This document shows, in pieces, positions 51,704-60,643 of a stretch of DNA of 64,000 nt. The position numbers and the translations under genes were made by a program. The DNA comes from Anaerolineae bacterium UTCFX1. Lineage in GTDB: Bacteria; Chloroflexota; Anaerolineae; Anaerolineales; Villigracilaceae. Position 1 is the first letter of the stretch; each line of letters starts with the position of its first letter. Under the pieces are notes generated by a model. That model saw only the letters and a list, made by a program, of their open reading frames with translations. It was not told the origin of the DNA and ran no database searches. Location: NCBI GenBank assembly GCA_002050275.1, contig MWTB01000002.1, forward strand, positions 41,176 through 105,175. Direction: 5' to 3'.

Positions 51704-52540
51704 ATGTCTACGTTTGTGACTCTTGAACAAATTGATCAAGCGGCCGATTTTATTCGCTCGCGCACGTCGCATCGCCCTCGCGTTGGGTTGATCCTTGGAT
51801 CGGGGCTGAACAGTTTGGCGGATTCTATCGAAAACGCCGATTATATTCCTTTTAGCGAGATTCCAAATTGGCCCCTCTCATCGGTGCAAGGGCATGCCGG
51901 CAGGCTGGTGATTGGCGAGTTGGAAGGGCAGACCGTGTTGACAATGCAAGGGCGCGTTCATTTTTATGAAGGCTATAGCATGTCGCAGATTACGTTGCCG
52001 GTGCGCGTGATGATTCGATTGAATATCGAGATCATGATCGTTACTAACGCGGCGGGCGGCGTGAATCCCGAGTTTACGCCCGGCGACGTGATGTTGATCA
52101 CTGACAACTTAAATATGGTGGGAATGGCGGGTGCGAATCCATTAATTGGTCCGAATATTGATGAATTTGGTCCGCGTTTCCCAGATATGAGCCAAGCCTA
52201 CGATCCTGCTTTGATGACGCTGGCGCGTAAAGTCGCTTTGGAACGCCGAATAACGCTTCGCGAAGGCGTATATTGCGGACTGAGCGGACCGTCGTTTGAA
52301 AGCCCGGCGGACCTGCGCTTTTTGAAACTTATCGGTTCAGACGCGGTGGGAATGTCTACTGTTCCAGAAGTGATCGTAGCGCGACACGGCGGTTTGCGAG
52401 CGCTGGGCTTTTCAGGCATTAGCAATAAAGCTAACCTCGACGGTTCTACGGTGACGACGCATGAAGAAGTGATCGAGGCTGGAAAAGTAATCACGCCGAA
52501 GATCGAGGCGATTGTACGCGGCGTATTGCACGCGCTTTAA
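51704..52540 (+). CDS. punA: Purine nucleoside phosphorylase (trimeric type)
   Basis: 278 residues, the length of the trimeric PNP. Seen: phosphate-binding GLILGSGLNSLA and QGRVHFYEGYSM, then TNAAGGVNPEFTPGDVMLITD, the ring segment GVYCGLSGPSFESPADL and GMSTVPEVIVARH, with base-binding Asn in GISNKANLDG. It cleaves purine nucleosides with phosphate for salvage. It leads a run of + strand genes to ftsK, with small gaps. Confidence 0.95.
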   Translation: MSTFVTLEQIDQAADFIRSRTSHRPRVGLILGSGLNSLADSIENADYIPFSEIPNWPLSSVQGHAGRLVIGELEGQTVLTMQGRVHFYEGYSMSQITLPVRVMIRLNIEIMIVTNAAGGVNPEFTPGDVMLITDNLNMVGMAGANPLIGPNIDEFGPRFPDMSQAYDPALMTLARKVALERRITLREGVYCGLSGPSFESPADLRFLKLIGSDAVGMSTVPEVIVARHGGLRALGFSGISNKANLDGSTVTTHEEVIEAGKVITPKIEAIVRGVLHAL

Positions 52541-52550
52541 TTTCGATTGC

Positions 52551-53240
52551 ATGAATTCTTTTTATCGTTTACTCGCCGCGTATGAGCCGTTAATCTACAT
52601 TACGCTGGTGATTTGGGGGGCGTTCGTCGTCCGCGCCATGATACGAGCGTGGATTGAATGGCGAAATGCTGTTTATGGACTCGAACGCGAGTTTGCCTTG
52701 CAGCGGCTAGCGCGCTCGGTGATTTTCAGCGTATTGGCGCTTGCTTTGATCTTCGCAGAGTTTTTCATCGCGACGTTTCTCGTCCCTTCGCTTCCCGCCT
52801 CGGATGTTTTGCCGACCGCCACGCTTGATCTTCGCGGCGTTCCGACCAACACATTGGCTCCCGAAGCGGCTACACAAGCCACGCTGAATCCAATCGAGGC
52901 TGCGGCGGCGGAAGTTCCCAGCGGCATGAGCGGCTGCGACCCGAAACGGATCATGCTTACCGCGCCGAAGCCGGGCGCTTCAGTGCAAGGAATTGTCGCA
53001 TTGACCGGCACGGCGGATATTCCTAACTTTGGTTTTTACAAATACGAGATCTCTGCTATGGGGACGAACATTTGGGCGACGATCTCTGCGGGCAACCAGC
53101 CGATCGTAGAGGGCGATCTGGGCGCTTGGGATACGACCACGCTCTCTAACGGCGACTATTTCCTGCAATTGGTATTGATTGATAACGCCGGTAAAACGCT
53201 CGAACCCTGCGTTATTGCCGTGCGCATAGAAAACCCGTGA
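52551..53240 (+). CDS. Membrane-anchored Ig-like domain protein
   Basis: 229 residues from ATG 52551; the open frame reaches back into punA without support. Two membrane helices (about 12-32 and 55-78) are followed by a Thr/Ala/Pro-rich linker (about 85-125) and an extracytoplasmic beta domain (about 130-229). That domain has LTAPKPGASVQGIVALTGTA, GFYKYEI and WDTTTLSNGDYFLQLVLID, the pattern of Ig-like modules that occur on penicillin-binding and surface proteins. I do not know its function. It follows punA by 10 bases. Confidence 0.65.
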   Translation: MNSFYRLLAAYEPLIYITLVIWGAFVVRAMIRAWIEWRNAVYGLEREFALQRLARSVIFSVLALALIFAEFFIATFLVPSLPASDVLPTATLDLRGVPTNTLAPEAATQATLNPIEAAAAEVPSGMSGCDPKRIMLTAPKPGASVQGIVALTGTADIPNFGFYKYEISAMGTNIWATISAGNQPIVEGDLGAWDTTTLSNGDYFLQLVLIDNAGKTLEPCVIAVRIENP

Positions 53241-53258
53241 TATAGAAGAGGAGCAAAT

Positions 53259-53798
53259 GTGTTCGATATTCGTCTGGCTGTCGCAACTGATATTCCGCGC
53301 TTGACGGCGCTTGACCACGCCTCTCAGAGCGATTATGTCTGGCAGTTGAATCTTATCCATAATGGCGGTCAAATTGACGCTAGTTTCCGTGAAGTGCGCC
53401 TGCCTCGTGCGATAGACGTGGCGTATCCGCGTGACCCAGCTTCGCTCGCGGACGATTGGACGCGGCGTGATTTAAATCTTATTCTCTTGGAGGCAGGCGC
53501 GCCAATCGGCTACCTCTCTGCAAAAGAAGATAGAGTCTCCGCGACGGCGTGGGTGACTGATCTGGTTGTTGGCGTTCCGTCGAGACGGAGGGGCGGCGCG
53601 TCTGAACTGCTGGCGGCGGCGCAAGGATGGGCAATTGAGCGCGGCGTACGCCGCCTTATACTTGAGATGCAATCGAAGAATCAAAACGGCATTCGCTTGG
53701 CGCGAAAATTCGGGTATGATTTCTGCGGGTATAATGACCGCTATTACGCCACGCAAGATGTGGCTTTATTTTTTGCAAAGACGATTAAATCAGGTTGA
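53259..53798 (+). CDS. GNAT acetyltransferase
   Basis: 179 residues from GTG 53259, with GAGGAG upstream. GNAT fold: FDIRLAVATDIPRLTALD opening, a WVTDLVVGVPSRRRGGASELL segment that is the acetyl-CoA loop (R-x-x-G-G/A), and NQNGIRLARKFGYDFCGYNDRYY near the end. An Asn-x-x-A/G-x-x-L/F pattern marks the C-terminal wedge. The substrate is unknown. The next gene begins 6 bases after its stop. Confidence 0.88.
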   Translation: MFDIRLAVATDIPRLTALDHASQSDYVWQLNLIHNGGQIDASFREVRLPRAIDVAYPRDPASLADDWTRRDLNLILLEAGAPIGYLSAKEDRVSATAWVTDLVVGVPSRRRGGASELLAAAQGWAIERGVRRLILEMQSKNQNGIRLARKFGYDFCGYNDRYYATQDVALFFAKTIKSG

Positions 53799-53804
53799 CC
53801 TATA

Positions 53805-55724
53805 GTGAACGGCTGGCAGGATTGGCTACTAACAGCGCTTCAAACGCTGAACGATATTTTGACGGCGGGCATCGCAATCACTGCGTTCTCGCTGTTTCTA
53901 TACGCGTTATCTTTCAATCTGCGCAATCGCGTTGCGCGCTCGTTTGCGGTGATTCTGTTGTGTGTGGTGGCAATTTTTACTTCAGAGGCGCTACAGAACG
54001 ACAGCCTGTCGAAACAAGGAATTGAATTACTGTTAAGAGCTCAGTGGATCGGGGTGATATTTTTGCCGCCGGCATATTTGCACCTTTCAGATGCGTTGTT
54101 GGCGACGGCGGGACATCCCTCGCGCGGCAGGCGAAGGGTTGTGTTGCGTCTGACGTACGCGTTGGCGCTCGGCTTTATTATTCTGCTGGCGGCAGGGATG
54201 CTCGTCGGTTCGCTTGCCTCAAGCGAACTTCCTGCGCCGCATTTAAGCCGAACAGTTTGGACGCAGGCGTTCACCGCTTTCTATTTTACGATCATCGCTT
54301 GGGCAGGCTACAACTTCATTCGCGCTTATTCGTTGATGTTGACCGGGCTGGGAAAGCGTAGAATGATCTACTTGATCGCGGGCGCGACCGCTCCGGCGCT
54401 CGGCTCGTACCCCTACCTTTTGTTAGGCTCCAATTTTGCCGCGCAGCATGTGCTTCTGTTTTGGAGCGTCGCCTTTATTAATAACTTGCTGGTCGCTGCG
54501 TTGCTGATTGTTATGGCGTACGCAGTCGCATTCTTCGGAGTGACATGGCCCGATCGAGTGGTGAAAAGTCGGCTGTTCAAATGGCTCTTGCGCGGGCCGA
54601 TCACCGCGTCGTTGGCGCTGACGGCGATGACCTTGGTGCGGCGCACAGGGCAATTTCTTGGCGGTGAACCATATTCAGGATTCGTGCCTCTGGCGGTCGT
54701 AGTGACGGTCTTGCTATTTGAACATGCGGTCACGCTGTTTTCACCGCTGTGGGAACGTCTGCTTTTCTATGGACGCGACCGTCAGGAGATTCAACTTCTT
54801 CAAAATATTGAGGAACGTTTGCTCACGCGCGGAGACTTGCATCAATTTCTCGAAACGGCGCTTGCCGCCGTGCGCGATCACTTGCAATCGCCATGCGCGT
54901 TTGTCGCTGCATTGGACGGAAATGAGTTAACGCTGAGTCTGACGGCAGGGAATCAATTCTTGCTTGAAGAAGAGAATCTTGATGAAGCCCTACAGATCGT
55001 CCATTCGAACGGAATGGGGCGCCGCGCCGAATATATATGGGGAAACTTCTGGATTCTTCCGCTTCGTAAGCGAAAGGAAATCGGCGATAGAGATGAAATT
55101 CCGCCGTTGCTAGGGCTGCTTGGAGTTGCGCGAAGACCGGAGAGAATACAGCTGGATAAAGATCAGCGCGACGCGCTCTGGCTGCTTGCTGAACGTATCG
55201 CGCTGGCTTTAGAAGACCGCCTCTTGCAACAACGCGTTTTCCTGTCGCTTGAAAGTTTAAAACCGCAGATCGAATTCCTGCAACAAATACGCGCTGCTGG
55301 ACGCTACGACACGCGCGCTGCATTGTTGCGTGAGCCCTTACCGGACGAGTCGGAATTTGCAGATTGGGTGAAGGATGCGCTTACGCATTATTGGGGCGGA
55401 CCGAAACTTACCAACAGCCCGCTGATGAAATTGCATGTTGTGAAAACGCTGGTTGAGGATCACGATGGCAACGCGCAAAACGCTTTGCGCGCGTTGCTCC
55501 GTAGAGCGGTGGATCAGGTGAAACCTGAAGGCGATCGCCGCTTCACAAGCGAGTGGATTCTTTATAATATCCTTGAAATGAAATTTATCGAAGGCAGGAA
55601 AGTGCGCGAAGTAGCGGGCAGGCTTGCCATGTCGGAAGCCGACTTGTATCGCAAACAGCGCGTCGCGGTCGAGGCTGTGGCGCGTGCCATTCTCGATATG
55701 GAATACGCGAAAGGAGTTGGGTAA
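53805..55724 (+). CDS. 7TM-GAF protein with unassigned C-terminal domain
   Basis: 639 residues from GTG 53805. The first 230 residues have seven membrane helices in the spacing of the histidine-kinase N-terminal 7TM region, and another two or three helices follow to about 310. Residues about 335-480 look like a GAF domain (LLQNIEERLLTRGDLHQFLE as lead helix). No histidine kinase, GGDEF or HD domain follows. The last 120 residues contain HYWGGPKLTNSPLMKL, then EWILYNILEMKFIEGRKV, and end in REVAGRLAMSEADLYRKQ, which resembles a helix-turn-helix with a following recognition helix. I do not recognise this domain. It may be a membrane-bound transcription regulator or a scaffold. It lies 10 bases before ftsK. 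Confidence 0.7.
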   Translation: MNGWQDWLLTALQTLNDILTAGIAITAFSLFLYALSFNLRNRVARSFAVILLCVVAIFTSEALQNDSLSKQGIELLLRAQWIGVIFLPPAYLHLSDALLATAGHPSRGRRRVVLRLTYALALGFIILLAAGMLVGSLASSELPAPHLSRTVWTQAFTAFYFTIIAWAGYNFIRAYSLMLTGLGKRRMIYLIAGATAPALGSYPYLLLGSNFAAQHVLLFWSVAFINNLLVAALLIVMAYAVAFFGVTWPDRVVKSRLFKWLLRGPITASLALTAMTLVRRTGQFLGGEPYSGFVPLAVVVTVLLFEHAVTLFSPLWERLLFYGRDRQEIQLLQNIEERLLTRGDLHQFLETALAAVRDHLQSPCAFVAALDGNELTLSLTAGNQFLLEEENLDEALQIVHSNGMGRRAEYIWGNFWILPLRKRKEIGDRDEIPPLLGLLGVARRPERIQLDKDQRDALWLLAERIALALEDRLLQQRVFLSLESLKPQIEFLQQIRAAGRYDTRAALLREPLPDESEFADWVKDALTHYWGGPKLTNSPLMKLHVVKTLVEDHDGNAQNALRALLRRAVDQVKPEGDRRFTSEWILYNILEMKFIEGRKVREVAGRLAMSEADLYRKQRVAVEAVARAILDMEYAKGVG

Positions 55725-55734
55725 AACCCGCGTA

Positions 55735-57921
55735 ATGTCGCAGCGTTCTCCTCTGCCGCCTGAATCGGAATCGCGAAGCGATTGGCTGGATCGCGTTGTG
55801 CGTTTTGACGCGCGTTTTGGAAAATATGCGCGTGAATCGTTCGGCGTTTTTATGCTCGCTGTCGCGCTGACGACTCTCCTCGCGCTCGGCAAATTTACAG
55901 AAGGCTGGGTCCTCACGCCATGGGCAGATCTGCTTTCGCTGTGGCTGGGCTGGGGCGCGTATTTTGCCGTCGTTGCGTTTGGATATATCGGATTTATTGC
56001 GCTATATCGCGACGCGCCTCGATTGGGCTGGGGCAGGCTTTTCGCGCTTGAACTCGCCTCGCTTCTGACTCTGGGTTTGCTCGCCGCCATCGGAGGCGGA
56101 TCGCTTATGCGAGCCGAAGCCGGCGCGGACGGCGGACGAATCGGATGGGGGCTTGTTACGTTGTTTTGGCGCATTGATCGCTTGGGGGGTACGCTGATCT
56201 TGTTAATCTTGTGGTTGCTTTCATTGATGGCAGGCTTCGGAATTTGGGCGTTGGCTGAACGCTGGCTTTTAAAAGTGGCTGGAGAAGAAGCGCCGGTTGA
56301 AGTTGCGGCGACTCAGCTTGAATTGGCGAAAGAAGCGGAAGCTGAAATGCCAGCGCGCCAATCGCGCAAGAAGTTATCTCCTGCGCTGCCTCCCGAATTT
56401 AGAAAATCTTTGCGCGTCGCTGAACAAGGCGACAAGAAACCGTCCGCGCCGCGCAACCGCGATGAACGCCTGCCCTCATTGAATATTTTGCTGGCAGATC
56501 AAAATACGCGACCCGATGAACGCACGATTAATCAAACCGCTGGCATGGTCGAGAAGACGCTCGCTGAGTTTGGCATTGCCGCTACGGTGATCGGTTTTCG
56601 CGTAGGACCGACAGTGACGCAGTTTGCGGTTCAGCCTGGTTTTATGAAGAAGCCGGGCGCGACGGAAGAGGAAGCGCAACAGATGAAGGTGCGCGTGGCG
56701 CAAATCGCATCGCTGCAAAAAGATTTGGCGTTGGCGCTATCCGCCGAACGTTTGCGCATTGAAGCGCCGGTGCCAGGCAAGGCGTACGTCGGCATTGAAG
56801 TCCCGAATGCGCATTCGTCGGTAGTCAGGATGCGCTCTATTTTGGAAACCGACGCGTTCTACCGAGTCGGCGCGCCGCTGGCGATGGCGTTGGGGCGCGA
56901 CGTGTCCGGTCAGCCGTTGGTTGCCGATTTGGCGCGGATGCCGCATTTACTGATTGCCGGTGCGACAGGTTCCGGAAAGTCTGTGTGTATTACATCGCTG
57001 GCGGCGTGCCTTGCCATGAATAATGCGCCTGAAGATTTGCGGATGGTGATGATCGACTCGAAGATGGTCGAATTGCTGCGCTTCAACGGTCTGCCTCATT
57101 TGTACGGCAAGGTGGAGACCAATGTCGAGCGTATTCTCGGCGTGTTGCGGTGGGTGGTCGTTGAGATGGAACATCGCTATCGTCTGTTGGAGGGCGCGCA
57201 CGCGCGCGACCTTGATACATATAATCGTAAACTTGCGCGTAAAAAAGAAGGCGCGCCGCTTCCGCGTATCGTTGTGTTGATAGACGAACTTGCTGACTTG
57301 ATGATGTCAGCGCCCGATCAGACTGAGCACAACCTTGTCCGCCTTGCTCAGATGGCGCGCGCTACTGGAATCCATCTAATCGTCGCTACGCAACGTCCAT
57401 CTACCGACGTAGTGACCGGCTTGATTAAAGCGAACTTCCCTTCGCGGCTGGCGTTCTCCGTCGCTTCGGGCGTGGATAGCCGCGTCATCCTCGATACGAC
57501 CGGCGCAGAGACGTTGCTCGGTCGCGGCGATATGCTGTTCTTAAATCCTGAAGTCGGCTCGCCGATTCGAGCGCAAGGCGTGATGATCACCGATATGGAG
57601 ATCGAACGTCTTATTGCGCATTGGAAGAAAACGACAGAAGAATCGAGGGACGCTCCGCCTTGGGAGAAGTTGCTCTCTGAGCCGCAAGGAAATGAGGATG
57701 AGAGTCTAATTGAAAAAGCTGTTGTCATTGTGCGTCAAAGTCAACGCGCTTCGGCTTCGCTGTTGCAAAGACGGCTGAGAATCGGGTATCCGCGCGCGGC
57801 GCGTTTGCTCGATCAACTCGAGGAGATGGGCGTTGTTGGACCTTCGCAAGGCGGCGGCAGAGAGCGCGACGTGCTGGTTGAGCCGTTAGATGGAGATGAA
57901 ATGAATGAGCATGGCGCGTAA
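55735..57921 (+). CDS. ftsK: FtsK/SpoIIIE-type DNA translocase
   Basis: 728 residues from ATG 55735; the open frame extends back into the previous gene, but the family start fits here. The N-terminus has four membrane helices (about 25-175), then a charged linker (about 190-250). The motor carries GATGSGKSVCI with Lys415, VVLIDELADLMM as Walker B, and TQRPSTDVVTGLIKANFPSR. The C-terminal gamma winged helix has SASLLQRRLRIGYPRAARLLD, the usual signature for KOPS-type recognition. It pumps DNA at the septum or during chromosome segregation. The linker is short compared with E. coli FtsK, as in SpoIIIE. Confidence 0.95.
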   Translation: MSQRSPLPPESESRSDWLDRVVRFDARFGKYARESFGVFMLAVALTTLLALGKFTEGWVLTPWADLLSLWLGWGAYFAVVAFGYIGFIALYRDAPRLGWGRLFALELASLLTLGLLAAIGGGSLMRAEAGADGGRIGWGLVTLFWRIDRLGGTLILLILWLLSLMAGFGIWALAERWLLKVAGEEAPVEVAATQLELAKEAEAEMPARQSRKKLSPALPPEFRKSLRVAEQGDKKPSAPRNRDERLPSLNILLADQNTRPDERTINQTAGMVEKTLAEFGIAATVIGFRVGPTVTQFAVQPGFMKKPGATEEEAQQMKVRVAQIASLQKDLALALSAERLRIEAPVPGKAYVGIEVPNAHSSVVRMRSILETDAFYRVGAPLAMALGRDVSGQPLVADLARMPHLLIAGATGSGKSVCITSLAACLAMNNAPEDLRMVMIDSKMVELLRFNGLPHLYGKVETNVERILGVLRWVVVEMEHRYRLLEGAHARDLDTYNRKLARKKEGAPLPRIVVLIDELADLMMSAPDQTEHNLVRLAQMARATGIHLIVATQRPSTDVVTGLIKANFPSRLAFSVASGVDSRVILDTTGAETLLGRGDMLFLNPEVGSPIRAQGVMITDMEIERLIAHWKKTTEESRDAPPWEKLLSEPQGNEDESLIEKAVVIVRQSQRASASLLQRRLRIGYPRAARLLDQLEEMGVVGPSQGGGRERDVLVEPLDGDEMNEHGA

Positions 57922-57999
57922 GTCGATTGATTTAAGACCTACACAAAATCCCAAGACCAAGCCGCAAATACTTTGACGGGCTCAGCGTAAATTTTGCTG

Positions 58000-58045
58000 C
58001 TTCTCGCGAATTGTTTTAAGAATTAGGGATAATTCGCGGCAGAAG
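58000..58045. repeat. Inverted repeat between ftsK and the phosphatidyltransferase
   Basis: CTTCTCGCGAATT (58000-58012) is complementary to AATTCGCG (58031-58038) and AGAAG (58041-58045), with a 2-base bulge and an 18-base loop. There is no T run after it. The rest of the 179-base gap shows a possible -10 TATGAT at 58066-58071 and no gene. Confidence 0.5.
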
Positions 58046-58100
58046 ATTCTGACTTGTGTAAACTGTATGATTGAAAAACGAATCGCACTAAAGGATTAAC

Positions 58101-58748
58101 ATGGAGAAATCCGCCGCCGGACTGCCGGCTCGAAAAACGTTTACTGATTATCTGCGCCTGTGGTTCAAGTGGGTGCTGGATCCGTTGGGGAATTTCTTCA
58201 ACCGCCTCGGTCTTACGCCGAACATGATGACGGTCATCGGCATGATCGGAAACTGCATCGGCGCGTATTATCTCGCGCGAGGCGATATGTTTACCGGCGG
58301 ACTTTGGGTGCTGATCATGACTCCCGTTGACGCGCTGGATGGAACGATGGCGCGTTTGCGCGGCGAGCCGGGCGACTTCGGCGCATTCGTTGATTCGGTC
58401 AGCGACCGCTATTCTGAATTAATTATCTACGGCGGGCTGTTGTATCACTTCCTGTCCATCGGCGAACCGCTGGGAGGCATGTTGACCTTTATCGCCGCGG
58501 CTGGCTCGGTCCTCGTCTCGTATGTGAAAGCGCGCGCGGAAGGACTTGGCTATGGCGCAAAAGTTGGTTTGCTGACTCGCGTGGAAAGATATTTAGTTCT
58601 AGCCCCCTCGCTTGTGTTTGGAAAACTGTATATCGGCTTGGGCATCATTGCGGTTTTTGCGAACATCACGGCGTTTCAACGCATCTGGTTTGTCCGAGGT
58701 CAGGCGCATGCAAAGATGCAATTGGCGAAAAAGAAAGACTCTGCATAA
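58101..58748 (+). CDS. CDP-alcohol phosphatidyltransferase
   Basis: 215 residues, six membrane helices. The family catalytic motif is complete: DALDGTMARLRGEPGDFGAF followed by VDSVSD, i.e. D-x2-D-G-x2-A-R-x8-G-x3-D-x3-D. It joins a CDP-activated diacylglycerol to an alcohol such as glycerol phosphate or inositol phosphate at the membrane. The acceptor cannot be told from sequence; the form is close to bacterial phosphatidylinositol-phosphate synthases. Its stop overlaps the lgt start by one base (TAATG), so the two are translationally coupled. Confidence 0.9.
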   Translation: MEKSAAGLPARKTFTDYLRLWFKWVLDPLGNFFNRLGLTPNMMTVIGMIGNCIGAYYLARGDMFTGGLWVLIMTPVDALDGTMARLRGEPGDFGAFVDSVSDRYSELIIYGGLLYHFLSIGEPLGGMLTFIAAAGSVLVSYVKARAEGLGYGAKVGLLTRVERYLVLAPSLVFGKLYIGLGIIAVFANITAFQRIWFVRGQAHAKMQLAKKKDSA

Positions 58749-59602
58749 TGTCATTTTTTCAATTCGATGGAATGCACTTTTTTTTGTTCGGTGATGACCG
58801 AACCATCTATTGGTATGGCATCATCCTCATGCTCGGCGCGGTGGCTGGCGCGTGGCTTGCAACCAAATCGGCAAAACAACGCGGATACGATCCTGAGATA
58901 ATTTGGGATTTACTAAAATATCTTTTGATCGGAGGAATCGCCGGCGCGCGGCTGTGGCACATCTTCACGCCTTCGCCTTCCGTGATGGTTCTCGATCCTG
59001 CGACGGGCGAGTTGGTCAACCCGTATTTTGTCGGCGGCGCCGTTCAAATCTTGGACATCCTGTCCATTTGGAGGGGAGGCTTGGGGATTCCCGGCGCGGT
59101 CATCGGCGGCGCGATCGTTTTGTTTTTCTACACTCGCAAGCGCGGACTAAGTTTCGCGGAGTGGGCGGATATCGCCGCTCCGAGTCTTCCGCTGGGGCAG
59201 GCGATCGGGCGCTGGGGGAACTTTTTCAATCAGGAACTCTACGGCGCGCCGACGAATCTTCCGTGGGCGATCCACATTGATGCGGATTATCGCGTGGCGG
59301 GCTATGAGCAGTTTGAAACGTATCATCCGCTGTTCTTTTACGAATCGGTTTTGAATCTCGCTAACATGTTCTTCCTCCTTTGGCTCTCGCGCCGATACGC
59401 GGATAGATTGAAGAACGGAGATATTTTCCTCACTTATCTTATGACCTATCCACTGATCCGATTCTCTCTCGACTTTTTGCGGCTTGATGCTTCGTTGATA
59501 GCGGGCATCAACGTCAATCAAGCCTTTATGGCGCTTATCGCCTTATGCGCTGGAGCGGCGTTGTTCCTGCGTCATCGCAACGACTTCTCTATGGTGCAAT
59601 AG
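58748..59602 (+). CDS. lgt: Prolipoprotein diacylglyceryl transferase
   Basis: 284 residues, seven membrane helices. The Lgt signature is clear: GRWGNFFNQELYG (about residues 156-168). The IYWYGIILMLGAVAG and LSIWRGGLGIPGAVIGG segments, with their conserved Tyr, His/Arg and Gly residues, also match. It adds diacylglycerol to the lipobox cysteine, the step before LspA (46551). A candidate substrate lipoprotein begins at 63468. It is coupled to the phosphatidyltransferase through TAATG. Confidence 0.96.
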   Translation: MSFFQFDGMHFFLFGDDRTIYWYGIILMLGAVAGAWLATKSAKQRGYDPEIIWDLLKYLLIGGIAGARLWHIFTPSPSVMVLDPATGELVNPYFVGGAVQILDILSIWRGGLGIPGAVIGGAIVLFFYTRKRGLSFAEWADIAAPSLPLGQAIGRWGNFFNQELYGAPTNLPWAIHIDADYRVAGYEQFETYHPLFFYESVLNLANMFFLLWLSRRYADRLKNGDIFLTYLMTYPLIRFSLDFLRLDASLIAGINVNQAFMALIALCAGAALFLRHRNDFSMVQ

Positions 59603-59704
59603 AGCGAACGCGCTTATCAAATTTGCAGGGGGACTGTTGTCTTATTGACTGTAAAATTAGCTCTGGCTATGCTTGATATCGAAAACAGAAAGAAAAGGCT
59701 TTGA

Positions 59705-60643
59705 ATGATTGAGGCATATGATTTAAGCAAGGAATTTAACGGTAATTTTTGGGCGGTGGAAGGCGTTTCGTTGAATGTGCAAGCGGGCCAAATACTCGCG
59801 TTGTTGGGGCAAAATGGCGCGGGAAAGACAACCACCGTCCGTATGCTGAACGCACTGCTGACTCCGACGCGGGGTTGGGCGCGCGTGGCTGGCTATGATG
59901 TGATTAAGAATCCGCAGGAGGTGCGATCGAATGTAGGCGTGTTGACAGAGCAGCATGGTTTGTATGTGCGCATGACTGGCGATGAATACCTTGATTACTT
60001 TGGCAGGGTGTATAAATTGAGCGCGGAAAAGAGAAAAGCGCGCGCCGTGTATTTATTAGATTATTTCGGACTTACCGAGGCAGCGAAACGACGCACGGGC
60101 GAATACTCTAAAGGGATGAAGCAGAAATTGGCGATGGCGCGCGCGTTGATCCACGATCCTGCCGTGTTGCTGTTGGACGAACCCACCTCGGCAATGGACC
60201 CGGAGGCGTCGCGTTTGGCGCGCGATGAGATCGCGCGCTTGAAGTCGTCGCAGCGAACGATAGTTATCTGCACTCATAATCTTGTCGAAGCAGAGGCGTT
60301 GGCGGATCATGTTGCGATTATTTATCGCGGCAAGATCTTGTTGAGCGGCGCGCTGGACGAGTTGAAACGTCAGGTATTGGGAGCGGCGGAGTATGAAGCG
60401 GAGTTTGCCGAATCGTATAATGCGGAGGCGTTGGATTTACCCGCCGGCGTGGAAATCGTTGCTCGGAACGCGACCCGCTTAAGATTTCGCATCGAGTCGC
60501 CGCAGACGACGAATCCGAATTTGGTGGATGCGTTAACATCTCGCGGCGCGCGAGTGATTTCGTTCTATGAGGTCCCGAGGACATTGGAACAAGTTTATTT
60601 GAGAACGATGGAGCGCGCACAGGAGACAACCTATGCGGAATAA
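59705..60643 (+). CDS. ABC transporter ATP-binding protein
   Basis: 312 residues. Walker A LGQNGAGKTTTVRML (about 36-50), signature EYSKGMKQKLAMARAL, Walker B VLLLDEPTSAMDP, and the H-loop in VICTHNLVEAEALAD. The C-terminal 90 residues form an accessory domain common in ABC-2 exporter subunits of the DrrA/NatA/CcmA type. It powers the permease encoded next, overlapping it by 11 bases. The pair probably exports a lipid, an antibiotic-like compound or sodium; the substrate is unknown. The 102-base gap to lgt shows TAAAAT at 59652-59657 as a weak -10. Confidence 0.95.
   Translation: MIEAYDLSKEFNGNFWAVEGVSLNVQAGQILALLGQNGAGKTTTVRMLNALLTPTRGWARVAGYDVIKNPQEVRSNVGVLTEQHGLYVRMTGDEYLDYFGRVYKLSAEKRKARAVYLLDYFGLTEAAKRRTGEYSKGMKQKLAMARALIHDPAVLLLDEPTSAMDPEASRLARDEIARLKSSQRTIVICTHNLVEAEALADHVAIIYRGKILLSGALDELKRQVLGAAEYEAEFAESYNAEALDLPAGVEIVARNATRLRFRIESPQTTNPNLVDALTSRGARVISFYEVPRTLEQVYLRTMERAQETTYAE

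Noticed and set aside
55338-56174. 278-residue minus-strand ORF
   Set aside because: It is antisense to the 7TM-GAF and ftsK genes with low-complexity Ser/Pro/Arg sequence and no start signals.
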